From positions 1,180,501 to 1,244,500 of the forward strand of contig WARS01000033.1 in assembly GCA_008933995.1 (NCBI GenBank): 64,000 nt of DNA, in the 5' to 3' direction. The stretch comes from Datnioides undecimradiatus (Eukaryota > Chordata > Actinopteri > Lobotiformes > Datnioididae). Below the pieces are notes generated by a model. It was not told where the DNA came from and ran no database searches. It worked only from the letters and a program-made list of their open reading frames with translations. Within the stretch, counting starts at the first letter, position 1, and every line of letters starts with the position of its first letter. This document shows positions 36,614-48,330 of this stretch, piece by piece. A program made the position numbers and the translations under genes.

Positions 36614-39540
36614 ATGTCTTTTCATCTTTTTCGAAATGACTCTGTTAATTTCATGCGTGTAACATTATTTATGGCATTTTTATACGCTACAGGATTTCAG
36701 CTTATTCATCCAAATGTTGTTTTTTTCTATTGGCCACAAAAACAAGGCTGCTTTTATCTTGACTTGCTGCCTCCTGATCAATACCATCTTTGTGTCTTTG
36801 ATCGCTGAGCCTATACACGCATGAAGTCTGCATTTAAGCGATTTTGGTACTGAACCATAGATATTGCCAGCGGGTGGATCTGAACTCTGGGAGAACATAT
36901 GGGGTCAATTAGGCAGAGTTTGCTCCTGGACGGAGTTCAACTGATCCACAATAGGGACCTGCAGAATAGGTGGTCTCAGGCCATTTGGCAAGGCAATTGT
37001 GGGCAGCCTGCGAGTTAGCGACATGAAAGTATCAGGTGTTAGCCAGCAAATGATCCAGGAAAGGTGAGGCTGGGATAGCAGATTGGCTGGCTCAGGCCCC
37101 GTGTGACCAGATAGAGAGCAGAGGGAGAGCAGGGTAACCATGCATGATGCACTGCTCCTCAGAAACACACGATATCAGTGCTCCATCTCGATAAACTTAC
37201 AAAGCACTTATTATAAACCTAAAGAGAAACCAGCAGTGATGGGGAACTTATTTTAGAAAGTCACTAATTACTTATTTTTACAAGATTAGCGCATTTCTGA
37301 TTAAAGACATTTGGCTGATGTCTTTTTGGACATTTTTACATGTTTAAATCACATTAACATGAACAGAACAAGAACAGAACCAACAAAGAAGTCGACTAGT
37401 AATGTCTTAACTCTGTTTGTTTATTTCTACCCGCACAGGTTTCCCTGAGATACGTGCAGTCCGCGAATAAAGTCATCTATTTCTATCCTCATCATGTCAT
37501 TCTAAGACTTGGTCCTTGGTCCGGAGACATTTTGGATCCATTTTCACTCATCAGTTGTTCATGTCACAAACTCCTTTAGGCAAAACTAGAGCAACTGCAC
37601 ACTTTTAGAGCTGACAAACTGTAAAATATGCACTCAAATAAACTTGGTAGCAGAGCAACAGTGAGGCTACCAACCCAAAATGCAACGATCGCATGCTAAA
37701 GAAATTTGGGAGAAGCTGGCTTGAGTTACCTTCGGGCCTGCACGGTACATGTATTGCACACGTAAAGTTGAAAATATTGTTTTCATCTGTGCATTGTTGC
37801 AAAATTTAATAAAGTAAGAACTTTAACTGCAACAGTCGGCTGATTCCTGTTAGCCCCGGCTAATGTTAGCAAACCTGAAGTCACAGGAAAATGATGCAAG
37901 TTTAGAGGAAGCTGGTACTCCTGCCCCCACCTACAACCCCTGCGCTAAGCTAACATATACAGTCTGTCCACTGAACAATCTACCAGCCTTCAAAGAGTGT
38001 AGCTGGGGTAAGGATCTGTAATGTAAATTTCACTCATTTGCAGCACCAGTTAGTTAAAAAAGTAATCACATTACTGTAACAGATTACTGCTGAACACTAG
38101 AAACTGTTCCCTCCAGTTGGAGTTTCGGTGGCACCATCCTGGGACTCTGGAGACCACCGACAACACCGTCGATGTAAAAGAATTTAAAACACACATGCTG
38201 CAGGAGCGACATGCATTTCTTTTCATGCTTTGGTTAGATGTATTTTTAGTCGAAGCTATGTTGAACCCACATAATATCATACACATGCATGTGGATCTAA
38301 AGTTGGCTGACTGGTGTCACATTTGAGGTAAACCCAATTTTGAGTGAAACATTCTAATATATTCCATGAGACGTCAGCTGAAGTTAAGAGCATGTTCTTG
38401 GATCTCGATGAACCCTAATGACATAAAGTCTGAATGAAACACACAACAGTGCGGCCCTATCTCTAAAGAAGGCAGAAGAAACACGCTCAGCCTTTCATTC
38501 TCTCCTAAACATGCCTTTTAGGTTTATGAGTCATCCACAGTTAAGAGTTCAAACTGTGCTCTCAGCGCATAAGGGGATTCAAAACCACAGTTTACAGTTT
38601 CCAGCAAAGCTATCCATCAGAAAATGAAACCATGGTTTGAGCTTTTCAAATATTCACTTTGGTCTGCAGGGTGAAGTCACAAGTTGTCTGCATGTTGTGT
38701 AAATTGGGGAGTCACAGTGGAAAATGGGCATGGATCAAAAAGTAGAATGGCCACTCAGCAGAATGAAGGGATGTCAAAACAGTCAGGAAAAAGCAGAAAA
38801 CCCCTCTGCACCGCCTACCATGAAAAATTATATTGATGAGCTCACGGAGGAGCTGGATTGATCTTTTCTTCACTGTGTATATTTTCATTTTTGAACGTGA
38901 AGAGGTCCTCCCGCTTGTCTCTGCAAGAGAAACCTTAGAGGTGCAACGCAGAACCCAGAGGCTGTCATTCATGTCAAACATACTTCTCGGAACCCTGAAA
39001 TACCAAACACTTCATTAAACACTGGCTCGTTTCACAATTTGGATTGTTTGTGCAGTTGTGACCGTCAAGTCTATCGGGAACAAGCTGGAAACATAGTAAC
39101 ATTGCTAAAAAGACACTAGGAATCACGACCCCACCACCATCAGATCCCAAGGTTAGAAAGGTCTGTGTGGGTAGCTGCTCTGTCTTGCCCCGAGTCAAAA
39201 CCTTGGTGTAGGAATGCATATTGTGTGTGAATTAAACAACCTACAACTGAGATTGCCAAGATTTACTTTGGGCCCCAAAGGGGGTCCAGTCCCTGGTTTA
39301 GATAATCTGGATCAGCTTGTTGGCTTGTTCACAACCTGCTTGTTGCCATTATCCCTTTTATACCATCGTCGTAACTGAAAAATAAAGCTGAAGCTGGAAT
39401 AAAGCAGGTTAAGGTGATTGCTCCATAGCAGAACTCAGTCCAAGTTGAAGGTTGAGTAATGGCTTTGAGCATAATGTCTGCAATACCTGTTGGATGTTCA
39501 CATGCCGAATTAGCTACAATCAGGACCCATTAAATCAGCT
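36614..39540. other. Non-coding stretch, no gene seen
   Basis: No supportable gene. GGCTAATGTTAGC at 37858-37870 and neighbouring text suggest a percomorph repeat relic. 36600-36720 is AT-rich and repeat-free. The remainder is plain. Confidence 0.55.
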
Positions 39541-39800
39541 GTCACTTTGACATAACTCCAACTGGACCCTGCAGCGTGACCTCCGATCATCCCGCAGCAT
39601 CCGCGTGAATTATGTGTCGCCTTTGAAGCGTGCGGCTCTTTGCAACAGCTGGCATTTCGCTATGGCAAAGCCGCGAACGCGGGAAGGAAAAAAGTCGAGA
39701 ATAACCATTTTCTGTGTGACAAAATTGCTTGCTCTTTATTTTGGGGGTGACATTTTCGTCCTCATGCATCATTTATATGCCCCCTAGAAAACAGAGGATG
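39541..39800. promoter_or_regulatory. Candidate CNE
   Basis: Sharp change to repeat-free, CpG-bearing sequence with an inverted repeat CCGCG-AA-CGCGG at 39671-39682, then AT-rich text with CATCATTTATATG near 39767-39779. Composition differs from both flanks. Two opposing 60-codon frames cover it; neither is recognisable. Confidence 0.4.
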
Positions 39801-39860
39801 GGAAAAGGGAGACAGAGGAGATGAAATTATAAAATACCAGCCCTGTTTGGATTAAAGCTT

Positions 39861-39970
39861 GTGTGTGTGTGTGTGTATGTGTATAGGTAGCACTCCTGTC
39901 TGATTTTATCTGTCTCTATCTGTGCATGACTGCGTGTGTGTGTGTGTGTGCTTATATGTGTGTGTGTGAG
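39861..39970. repeat. Two (GT)n microsatellites
   Basis: (GT)8 with AT interruptions at 39861-39884, and (GT)n at about 39933-39950 resuming at 39955-39968 after a short CTTAT break. They are 48 bp apart. Confidence 0.9.
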
Positions 39971-41039
39971 AGAACTTTCTGTTGCATCTGAGAATGTCAC
40001 AAATGTACATGAATGGAAACAGTGGGGCATTCCAAGCAGTGTTGCAGGTCCAGGGGATAATTCTGCCTTTCAACTGCTTCCCATTTATTTCATAGCTGCA
40101 GCACTGTCATCTCACCCTGGTCAAGATGAAAAGCATCGTTGTGTAAAGAAATTGAAATGAAAATCCTTCTGGACCCAGCAGGATTGAGGGGGGGTGGGGT
40201 ATTATCTATGACTCAATGGCACTTCCCTGGGATAAGATCTAATTCTGGGAAAATTTCTTTATATGGCCACCTGCTGTCGTCAGCTTTGTCCCAGGATCAC
40301 AAGTTGTTCTGGGTGACCGGTCTCGGGACACAGCGAGAGGAATGCACTCAGCTCCCCGCTGACATTTAGATCTCTTTATTTTCTCTTTCATTCAGCCCTG
40401 GAGCTGGCTGGGAAGGATGGGGAGGGGTGGGGAGGAATGGTGGTGGTGCTGTGGGGGTGGGTGGATGGAGAGTCTGAGGGGATAGAGGGAGTGGGTCACA
40501 GGAGGCTGCAGCACAACACTGGCACCACCCACACTTCAACACGAACCCCATTCACTAGTTCCCAAATTTTACAGCAGAGTCGACACAGTAACAGACGCTG
40601 TAAAACTCCACTAATTGCAGTCGTTTGTGAGAAAATAGCACATTTTCGGAAAAATGCAAAGATGTTAAAACGTTTTAACGGCAATCGTCCGGATCTGGAT
40701 TCACAGCAAAACCACTCACTCCCGTGGCCTGACGTTCCACCGAGCAGAATCTAAATCACTACTTTGCAACACCCTGCCAGCTCAGAGACAACACTCTACA
40801 TGAAAGCCTCGGTAAAGCTGACAAAAGTCACTTTTTCTGCAGGAGAAAATGATATTTGGGTTGATTGATTTTGAAATGGTAGCCTTCTTAGTGTTGTATG
40901 ACCTAACAATCGAATTACACTGTAGCACATTTCCACTGTTCCACTGTATTTTAACATTTCCATTAGCACAAGCTGTGGATGGTGTCGATGAAACCTCTCC
41001 AAGCAAGCTGAGGTGATACTAAAAGGTGGAGTTAAAACC
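39971..41039. other. Non-coding stretch with G-rich tracts
   Basis: G-rich segments at 40187-40198 and 40419-40461 (GGGG-A-GGGG-T-GGGG, then a GGGGG run 20 bases later). Opposite-strand frames here are Pro-rich because of the G-rich bases and are not genes. No other feature seen. Confidence 0.55.
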
Positions 41040-41040
41040 C

Positions 41041-41292
41041 TGCAGACCTCTGATTGGTCAGCTGTCTGAAGATCCCAGATTGGTCAGTGCTCTGCAGACC
41101 TCTGATTGGCCAGAAGTCTGCACACTTCTGATTGGTCAGTGGTGGTTGTCAGTTGTATACAAGCCTCTGACCAGCCACTGGTGCATAGACCTCTGATTGG
41201 TCAGTGGTCCACAGACCTCTGATTGGTCACTGGTCCACAGACCTCTGATTGGGCAGTGGTCCACAGACCTCTGATTGGTCGCTGGTCTGCAG
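41041..41292 (+). repeat. 26-bp minisatellite with regularly spaced CCAAT boxes
   Basis: Nine diverged units built on CTGATTGGTCA followed by a GGTCCACAGAC-type half. The ATTGG cores start at 41053, 41079, 41105, 41131, 41196, 41222, 41248 and 41274. One unit (about 41170) has lost its core (CTCTGACCAG). Spacing is exactly 26 bp except 39 bp (one and a half units) between the fourth unit and the broken one. The last four units are the most alike, so expansion there is most recent. CTGATTGGTCA is, in reverse, a full NF-Y type CCAAT site. Non-coding. Binding in cells is inference. Confidence 0.9.
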
Positions 41293-42250
41293 CCTTTTCT
41301 CCAACAGTTTCACATTAAGTTTTACTCTTAGACATGCTGTGAAAGTTCTGTTTGGTTTAAAGTCACATACTGGTCTTTCTGTTTAGGTCCAGTCTGTGGA
41401 ACTTTTGGTTTAATTTTAGTCAAAGCTTTACTCAGAATGTTCTCAGACAGTTTCATGAATACTGGAATGGATTTTGCTAGAGGATATTTCTCCTGCAGGA
41501 TGTTAAAAGTCCAATGAGAAGTAAGCAGACTCTGAAATATGTGTTTAGTCATCTGGGCTGAGAATGTGTTCCAGAGATTTTGCTGTCAATATATTTTCAG
41601 TTTCCGATTTTTAATTTCTTACAATTTAGTCATTAAACCAAATGACGTCAACAACTTTGTATTGTTGACAAAGTGAGTGAGTGAGTGAGAGTCGCACTTT
41701 TGTTCCCCAACTGCTGAAAAAGTGAAACAAGCGCTCTGCGCTGTACGACAAACTTTCAGAACAGATCAAGAGTTTTGGAGGTTACAGGTTTGACGTGTGT
41801 AACTCTTAGTGACACACTCAGCCCATGTACTCAGTTGTAAGATGTCTTATGTGAAATGCAATAAAAACCCTGGTGATGTCATCAGAAGCACCTTCCAGCA
41901 TCATCAGGGGCTGAAAGATGTAGGCATGCAGCAAGGATCTAAGAAAATCTAAGAGAAGATGCGCTGAGTTGCATCATGGGTAATGCAGGATCCGGTCGTG
42001 ACCATTCTTTTTTTAGTACTAAATCACCAGAGTGTTGCTTTAATCTACAATTTCGTGGAAATAACAGTCAAAAGCAAAAAGCAGCATCCTCTGACTTTGC
42101 TCTGTCCTTCATCAAGCAGCATCACCACTGTCTTTATATCCCCCTGGAAATAAAATAAAAGCAACACAATCACACAAACAACGCTTTGTATTGAATCAAC
42201 TGGTGGTCGTTCAGCGGACCACTTACTTATCATTCAGCTCTTTGAGTTGA
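41293..42250. other. Non-coding stretch, no gene seen
   Basis: Contains a short (GTGA)n tract at about 41672-41690. Otherwise plain. Confidence 0.6.
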
Positions 42251-42254
42251 CAGA

Positions 42255-42277
42255 GGGGAGGGGAGGTTGGGGGGGGG
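42255..42277 (+). other. G-quadruplex-capable tract
   Basis: GGGG-A-GGGG-AGGTT-G9 meets the four-run rule with short loops. It lies just upstream of a strong CNE candidate, as the 10.24 kb tract does. Confidence 0.75.
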
Positions 42278-42339
42278 CTGTTGGTCTCAGCGAGCCTCTT
42301 GTGTCTCTGCAGTGGAACAATAGATCTTTGCAAAGAAGT

Positions 42340-42770
42340 CAGTTCAGAGCCAAGAGACAAATCTCACCAAAAGACACCTTTTGTTTCCCCTCCAACCAAA
42401 TCTGCTGCTCCGCGCCACATAATTAATGGCCAGACGTATGTTTCTCTTTTCTTCTCGTGGCTCAATGGGAACTGTACCGCCGCCATTTGTCTTTCCCACG
42501 CATGTCATCACAAGACAGGCTCCGTATAAAGTACACCGTCGTAATTCATGCTGTTGTTGAAACCGGCAGATATGATCTGGTGGAGTATAAAAATGTCCAT
42601 GCGTATAAACCAAAGCGCTGCTGGGCCTGAAAGCGCTGCCAGCTGATTACAGCCTTGAAAATATGGAGCTTTAGCTTTTCTCTATCAGGAATAATGCCAC
42701 CATCCATCTGCGCAGGCTGCACAGACATGAGGTCTGAAAACAAAAAGAGATATGTGAGTGTTGTTGGCTG
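42340..42770. promoter_or_regulatory. Candidate CNE, among the strongest in the window
   Basis: Repeat-free, even composition, with CATAATTAATGG at about 42418-42429 (TAATTAAT homeodomain core at 42420-42427), a GTCGTAATTCATG segment near 42538-42550 and AGCTGATTACAGCC near 42640-42653 (TGATTA, near-palindromic). Frames of 80-100 codons on both strands overlap and have no recognisable domain. Regulatory function inferred. Confidence 0.45.
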
Positions 42771-44830
42771 GTGGCGGTGGAGGTTTGGCCCGCTCCTGAC
42801 TGGAGACGGGGCCTTCACATACACACACAGGAGGGGAAATAAGCACATAGGGTTACGTTAAACATTGACATAACCTACAGTATGTATTGAAACATTAGCC
42901 TTGACCGGAGGAGGATTAACAGGCTCTTAAATGTTGCTCTAATAGCAGAGATTTGACCTTTTTTATGAGAAACTGCAATGATTTTCCCACACGGCCCTCA
43001 CTGTGGGACCTCACCAACTACAAGAACCGCTTTTTTCTTTCCTTTCGGGTGGTAGCATCGACAAGGATCACATTACAAGGTTCAAAATATGTCCTGGGAT
43101 CTTGGAATTTATAAGTTAGTTATTCATTTTTATTCACACTGTAAAGTTTATTTTCAGTTTAAAATGTGAGGAGCAGCACAAAATAACGAGGAGGTGGTAC
43201 GTTTTAAGGATGTCATCCAATGCATGTGTATAATATACAAACAGTTATAATGCACCATCTATCTATGCATGTAATATATATAGTAGCATTAAAAGAACAT
43301 GACAAACTCCCTTTGGGTGATACGATGCAATCTCAGGTCTCTGCTGAGTGTGTCTTTTCAAGGAGAATTCATTAAAGACTTCATGAAAAGACCTTGATGC
43401 AGCCGTGACAGCGAACCTCCACAGTCGACAGGAAATGGCAAGGCTTCAGCAGCAGAAGCTGGTCCTCTTCATGTTGTTTTAACACATCTTCTGGTTTGCG
43501 CTTTTGATGTTCTTCGGCTGCTTTGCCAGAACTTCTGGTGATTTATGGCGTTTAACTGTAGTGGCCATTAGCTAGTTAGCTTCTTTAGCTGTGCAGCTAG
43601 CAGCACAGTTTACTCTGGGAGTGTGTGTTAGTGCACTGGACCACTGTGGTCAAACTGGCCTCTACCAGTTCTGGAGATTGTGTTAGCTCCCAGCAGAATC
43701 ATCTAATAAGACCACTGTTCCACCTACTCCATACCATTATACTTACACTATAAACTATACTACAGCCGACTTAGTTATATATAATTGCAGTAAATCAAAA
43801 GGCTGTGTTTTTGCGCATCAATCAGTGAAACCTGACCCTGAGAAACACTCCACCCCTGTGTCTGTAGTCGATCCAACCTAATTCTTGTTTCATTTGTGGT
43901 CTGATTAACAGTAAACCCATTGAACTCAGTGGCTTTACTGCCAGTTTTACCTAAATTACTGGTTTAAACGTTTTTGTGCAGCTTTCTTGTAGAGGCCTTA
44001 TTTCAGACTGCACTCACATGTGGCTTGAAACAACGGCTGGTGGGTTTCTCATCCAATGTTTGACAAACTTTCCCATGTATTAATGTCACTATTATTCTTT
44101 CTGGTACATAAGGTTAGAGACCTTATATATAGAAACAGAAAGCTCAAACTCCATCGAACTTGAACCTGAGCCGAACTCTAATTAGCCAGGATAAATGAAA
44201 CTCCTGCGGGGCCAGCGTAAAACTGTCCTTTTGCCAAAAACACACAGTTCCTATTCACTTAAAGAACAATTATAGAAAATGTGCATCCTTCCACGTTTAA
44301 TTACAGCCTCACGCTTTTACACACACAATTTGTTTCATGTTTTCATTTATCATTTCATGTTTTTCACATTGTAGGTTTCATTAATTGTTGTTGCGATTGT
44401 GATTGACATTTATTTTAAAGTTTGTTTCAGCATCTTCTTGAAGTCATGTGACCCAGAAAAGGACACACCTGAGTGGCCTCCACGTCATGTTACCCATCTG
44501 ACTGATGGATAAACACCTTTTTCTTGCTTTATTACATGTTCAACAGCATGAAATGTAAGGGTGACCATGAACATGATATATTTCAACTCTGAACTGCATA
44601 ATACTATAATAATATCAAATATGAAACAATAATACCATTATCTTTGTAAGTTATTTGGCAGCTTTATGTGCAATTTGTGTGTAATTGTTAAGCAAGCTGA
44701 ACCCATAAGGGCAAACACAAAAGGTCTTATTATCATGAATATATTAACTGATCAGTTGATATTTATTGGGGTTTATGACTTTTAAGGGGAAAATGTCCAT
44801 CACAACATAAGATTAAGGCGATATCAACAT
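42771..44830. other. Non-coding stretch, no gene seen
   Basis: Two kilobases with few frames of any length. AT-rich around 43140-43290 and 44560-44650. No transposon recognised, although 43560-43620 has GCTAGTTAGC-type text common in fish repeats. Confidence 0.55.
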
Positions 44831-44905
44831 AAGGTAAAATAAGGTAAAATGAGATTAAGATAAGGTAAGATAAGGGTTTTACTGAGTCCCAGAGGGAAAA
44901 TGTTC
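44831..44905 (-). mobile_element. Short retroposon tail (GATAA-type) relic
   Basis: Imperfect TAAGGTAAAA/TAAGATAAGG units lead into GGGTTTTACTGAGTCCCAG and AGGGAAAATG. Many fish retroposon tails have (GATAA)n next to a TTTATTG/AGTCCC-type end; here the order fits a copy on the minus strand. It is only a short relic, so the family is not certain. Confidence 0.45.
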
Positions 44906-44999
44906 AAATGTCTTTTTAACTTTTCCAGCCATTGTTTTGCTTCCAGTACAAGGGCCCTCATGAAACAGCTCTTCCTCTGTCCTGCTGCCTGCTCTCCAC

Positions 45000-45600
45000 A
45001 TGTCCGCGTCCACATGTGACTCTTTATTGTGTGCATCTCAAGGTCTCCACTTTCACGGCAGTGGAACAGAGAGGTGTTTCTTTGGGAGCAGAGGCAGCGG
45101 CCTGCAGCCGTGGCCCTGCGCTGGGATCGCCTTACCCCATACAGCTCGGCTTTGTTATCGGATCTCTCGGGCCGAAGGACACAGTGCATCATCTAACCCG
45201 CCTTAATGCATGCAAGATGTCCAATCAGCGCGCTGTTTGGTCATTACGGTCACAGCGCCAGGCCTCCTTCCTGCAGGCCATCGCGGCTGGACCCAGGGGA
45301 CCCCCCTGATGATCTCAGGAGCAGATCTCTGTTTCCCCTCACATGAGATCCCTGCCCCAGGATTCATGGATGCTGGGGGAAACACGCACAGACACGGGTG
45401 CCCACCATACATCAAACTCGTTAAATATTGCATCCGAGTGGAAACGCCGCTGACTCCGATATCACACCCGATCCTGAATCAGCCCGCTATGGAAAGTGAT
45501 ACCTGTGGATTCTTTATGGCCTCTGAGGTTTCTCTACATTCAGCGAGGAAAGATACACCGACAGGGTCTGCCAACATGTGACCCACCTCTTCCTTTTCTT
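45000..45600. promoter_or_regulatory. GC- and CpG-richer candidate CNE
   Basis: A CpG-bearing stretch crossed by three overlapping frames of 122-125 codons (two + frames, one - frame). Overlap on opposite strands and lack of any domain argue for chance frames in GC-rich DNA. It contains CCAATCAGCGCGC near 45219-45231 (CCAAT box beside CpGs). It could be a constrained element or, less likely, an unrecognised promoter or exon. Confidence 0.3.
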
Positions 45601-45960
45601 TTTTTTCTCTCCTGAAACACCTGAAAACATGTTTCCTGTGTCGCTCTTTGTTAAAATCAGAGTTTTAAGCATTGTCCCTCATACGTTTGTCACACAAACC
45701 AACACAACTCACGTTTATACTTTAGTCTATTCACTGTGTTCAAAATGAAGTAGACACACAGCTGAAACATTTGAGCACATAATGGAGACAGAGGAGTGAC
45801 TCACAGCTGGGCGGGAATGACTTGGTGATTTTCGATTTGAATTAAAGTTGAAGTTGTGAGACTGCAGCTGCTCGTATTAAGTATTTACTTTGCATTGACT
45901 GCATTAGCATGTGGTGTAACCTGAAGTGCATGTTTGTGCAGCAGGCACAGAGCTGGAGTG
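45601..45960. other. Non-coding stretch, no gene seen
   Basis: Plain sequence with a T-rich patch near 45596-45608. Confidence 0.6.
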
Positions 45961-46100
45961 AGCATGTGGTTAGCCTAGCTTAGCATAAAGACTGGAAGCA
46001 AAGGGAAACAGTTCGCCTGGGTCTGTCCAGAGATGTCCAGTCTGTCCAAACATACGCCTACCAACAGCTCTAAAGCTGACAGGTTAACATGTTGTACATT
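45961..46100 (+). repeat. Percomorph dispersed repeat
   Basis: Reads TTAGCCTAGCTTAGCATAAA, GACTGGAAGCAAAGGGAAAC, CGCCTGGGTCTGTCCAGAG, CCTACCAACAGCTCTAAAGC and GTTAACATGTTGTAC in order. This is a high-copy percomorph repeat in my memory. A fragment of the same text is at 33423-33446. Class unassigned; non-coding. Confidence 0.65.
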
Positions 46101-46500
46101 AATACATATAAAAACTAAAATAAAATATATGTAAAGATGATAAATTCAGATTTTTCTTATTTGCTTAGTTTCAGGTTGGCACTATAATTTTTTTTTTTTT
46201 CAGTTTGCATCCAGTCGGATCTCAAACACACAGCTGGAGCACACAGCTGTTGCACGATGTAACAGAAGGCCTTATTTAACAGATTCAATGTGGACAGGGA
46301 GCGTTTGACACTCTTAATTTTCACACCTCTGTTTGTATACGGAGTACACAAACTAGACTTTAAGTCTTCACAGGACCTGAATCGCAATAAATCAGAATTA
46401 TCCAAGTATGCGCTGTTATTATTTGGACCAGCAGGTTTCATTAAACACGTTGTCACTCCGGGCGTCAGTCTATTTTTACCTGACACCAACGCCCGACGAA
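46101..46500. other. Non-coding stretch, no gene seen
   Basis: T-rich run at about 46188-46200. A 154-codon antisense frame crosses to 46621; it has no recognisable domain and overlaps an 80-codon + frame. Confidence 0.5.
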
Positions 46501-47250
46501 CACTCCACAGAGCACCCCAGCCAGTTGATTGAGACAGGACTCCTGCTCCGGCAGCTGTCATTGGCATTGACGCTGCCGCTGATGACGGCTCACATGTGAA
46601 CGCAGATTCTACATATGACATGACATGTCCTATCTCAGCGGGGTATCTTTACGCCTCACCTACGCCACTGACACCAGTCTCCCCTCCTCCCTGCGCGGAG
46701 TGATTGAAAAGCTGAAATGCGTGGGCTTGTTATCGTCGTCAGCTTCTGGAGCGTGACAGTGGCAAACGCTTCCTTTAACAACAATGACTTCATTTTACAT
46801 CTTCACCGTGCACATGCCTTGAACCAAGTGGCAGAAATCACATCACGCCACGACCAACTAACTTTCCAGAAGCAGACACCAAATACTGCGTCTTTGCAAA
46901 CATGCATACATAGAAATGGCGAGCTTGAGCTGCAAAACAAAAATAATAATAATAATAAAAGATGATGGCGCCTCCTGATAGCAGTGGGTAAGCCTCCCTC
47001 CACTGAGGATTTACAAGGCAGCCACACAACAGATTCATACCTACTGCAGTGAAAAAGACATGTATCATTTCTCCCAAACGTCTCTGCGATGTGTTGGCGG
47101 CTCTGAATAAAATATCAGCCCGCGAAGGAAAAGTGTTGTCTGCAGCGTGCATACAGAGCTGCAGACCCAATTCCAAATCAAATAGATATTTTTTTCAGTT
47201 TCTCCCACAGCAGCAGTTTTTGTTTTTTTTTCCTGAAACTGATTTGAATA
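46501..47250. promoter_or_regulatory. Candidate CNE block
   Basis: Balanced, repeat-free sequence interrupted only by an (AAT)n tract at about 46941-46957. Includes TTTAACAACAATGAC near 46775-46789 (SOX-like ACAATG). Sense and antisense frames overlap throughout with no recognisable protein. Confidence 0.35.
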
Positions 47251-47449
47251 TTACAGATGGAGTGGTCTTGTCTTTTCAGTGCAGGAAGGGAATCTGCCAC
47301 GGCGAGCAAAAAACACAAACTGGGAGGCATTTCCTAACCAGGCAGGTAATCCGAAACAGTAGCAAAACCATGAAAAACACACATGCACGCGCGCTGGAGG
47401 AAGGCACACCGACTGGGACAATCAATCACACACACACCCCTCCACCTGA

Positions 47450-48330
47450 TTAGGGAGTGAAGTAGACCATCAACACAACGCGCAGCCGCTCTTCAGTCAG
47501 GTTTGCTGCCACATCAATCACCTGGGCGCTGGCCAAACCAAATATGAGAATACAGAATACCGTCAAATTAGGGTTTGTTTTTGAACCCGACTGAGCACAT
47601 TTCCCTGCTTCTGCAGCCAGATGCCGAGCGCTCGGATCCGGTCGGGTGTGTTGGGTTACACGCGTGCCTTTTGGAGCTCGCTGCCCCCCCATAATCTGCT
47701 TAATGCCTCGGGCTTCCTGGGATGTTATTAATTAATAAGACTTACAATCAGAGCTGATTTCTGTGGATGGCTTGCACACGTCTGCCACTCTGCATCAGTT
47801 CCCCCCACACTGGCACTGCATTTTAACTCTTTCAGTGATGTCACCACCCAGTGATTTCACACAGCTGTTTCTGTGCGGGGCTTCAGTTATTGGGTTATAT
47901 CGGCGCCCAGACCACAGACTGGTGCTGGGCCGCAGCACATGAAGAAACATTCTGCTCCTGCATAACAAAGCGGGCTGCGGACGCATCGTCCGGCACCGCG
48001 CTGGGTTTCATTCTCCCTCTCGCTCCCTCAACAACAAGCATGATTTCTAGCTGCAGCGGGTCATCAGCACTCAAGGTGCTGCTCCATCATCTCCACCTAT
48101 TAGCACTGAGCAAACATGATGTGTGGCCACTATCTGAGTGCTGCTGGAGGGTCTGTCAAGATTTTCATTTAAATTTAGTAACTAATGGCAGTGAACAAGG
48201 CTGTGTGTGGTTTATATGCTCCATCATACTCTCTCCCATTCATGTGCGCTCTGTATCTCGTGCGTGTTGGGACGATAAATCCCAATCACACCTCAGTAAC
48301 AAATGTACCTTATCTTTAAATGCAGAGGAC
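47450..48330. promoter_or_regulatory. Candidate CNE block with AT palindrome
   Basis: GC-richer repeat-free sequence carrying CCGAGCGCTCGG (12-bp palindrome, 47624-47635) and TTATTAATTAATAA (14-bp palindrome with two homeodomain cores, 47725-47738). The longest frame of the window (177 codons, + strand, 47851-48384) lies here; it is Cys/Ser-rich with no domain I know and no match in my memory. I favour regulatory DNA over a gene. Confidence 0.35.

Noticed and set aside
40366..40551. Pro-rich antisense frame
   Set aside because: Produced by a G-rich tract; not a protein.
41041..41292. CRISPR-like array
   Set aside because: The 26-bp units are contiguous with no unique spacers and the DNA is from an animal.
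46157..46621. 154-codon antisense frame
   Set aside because: No recognisable domain; ends in low-complexity Lys/Asn from a T-rich run; overlaps + frames of similar quality.
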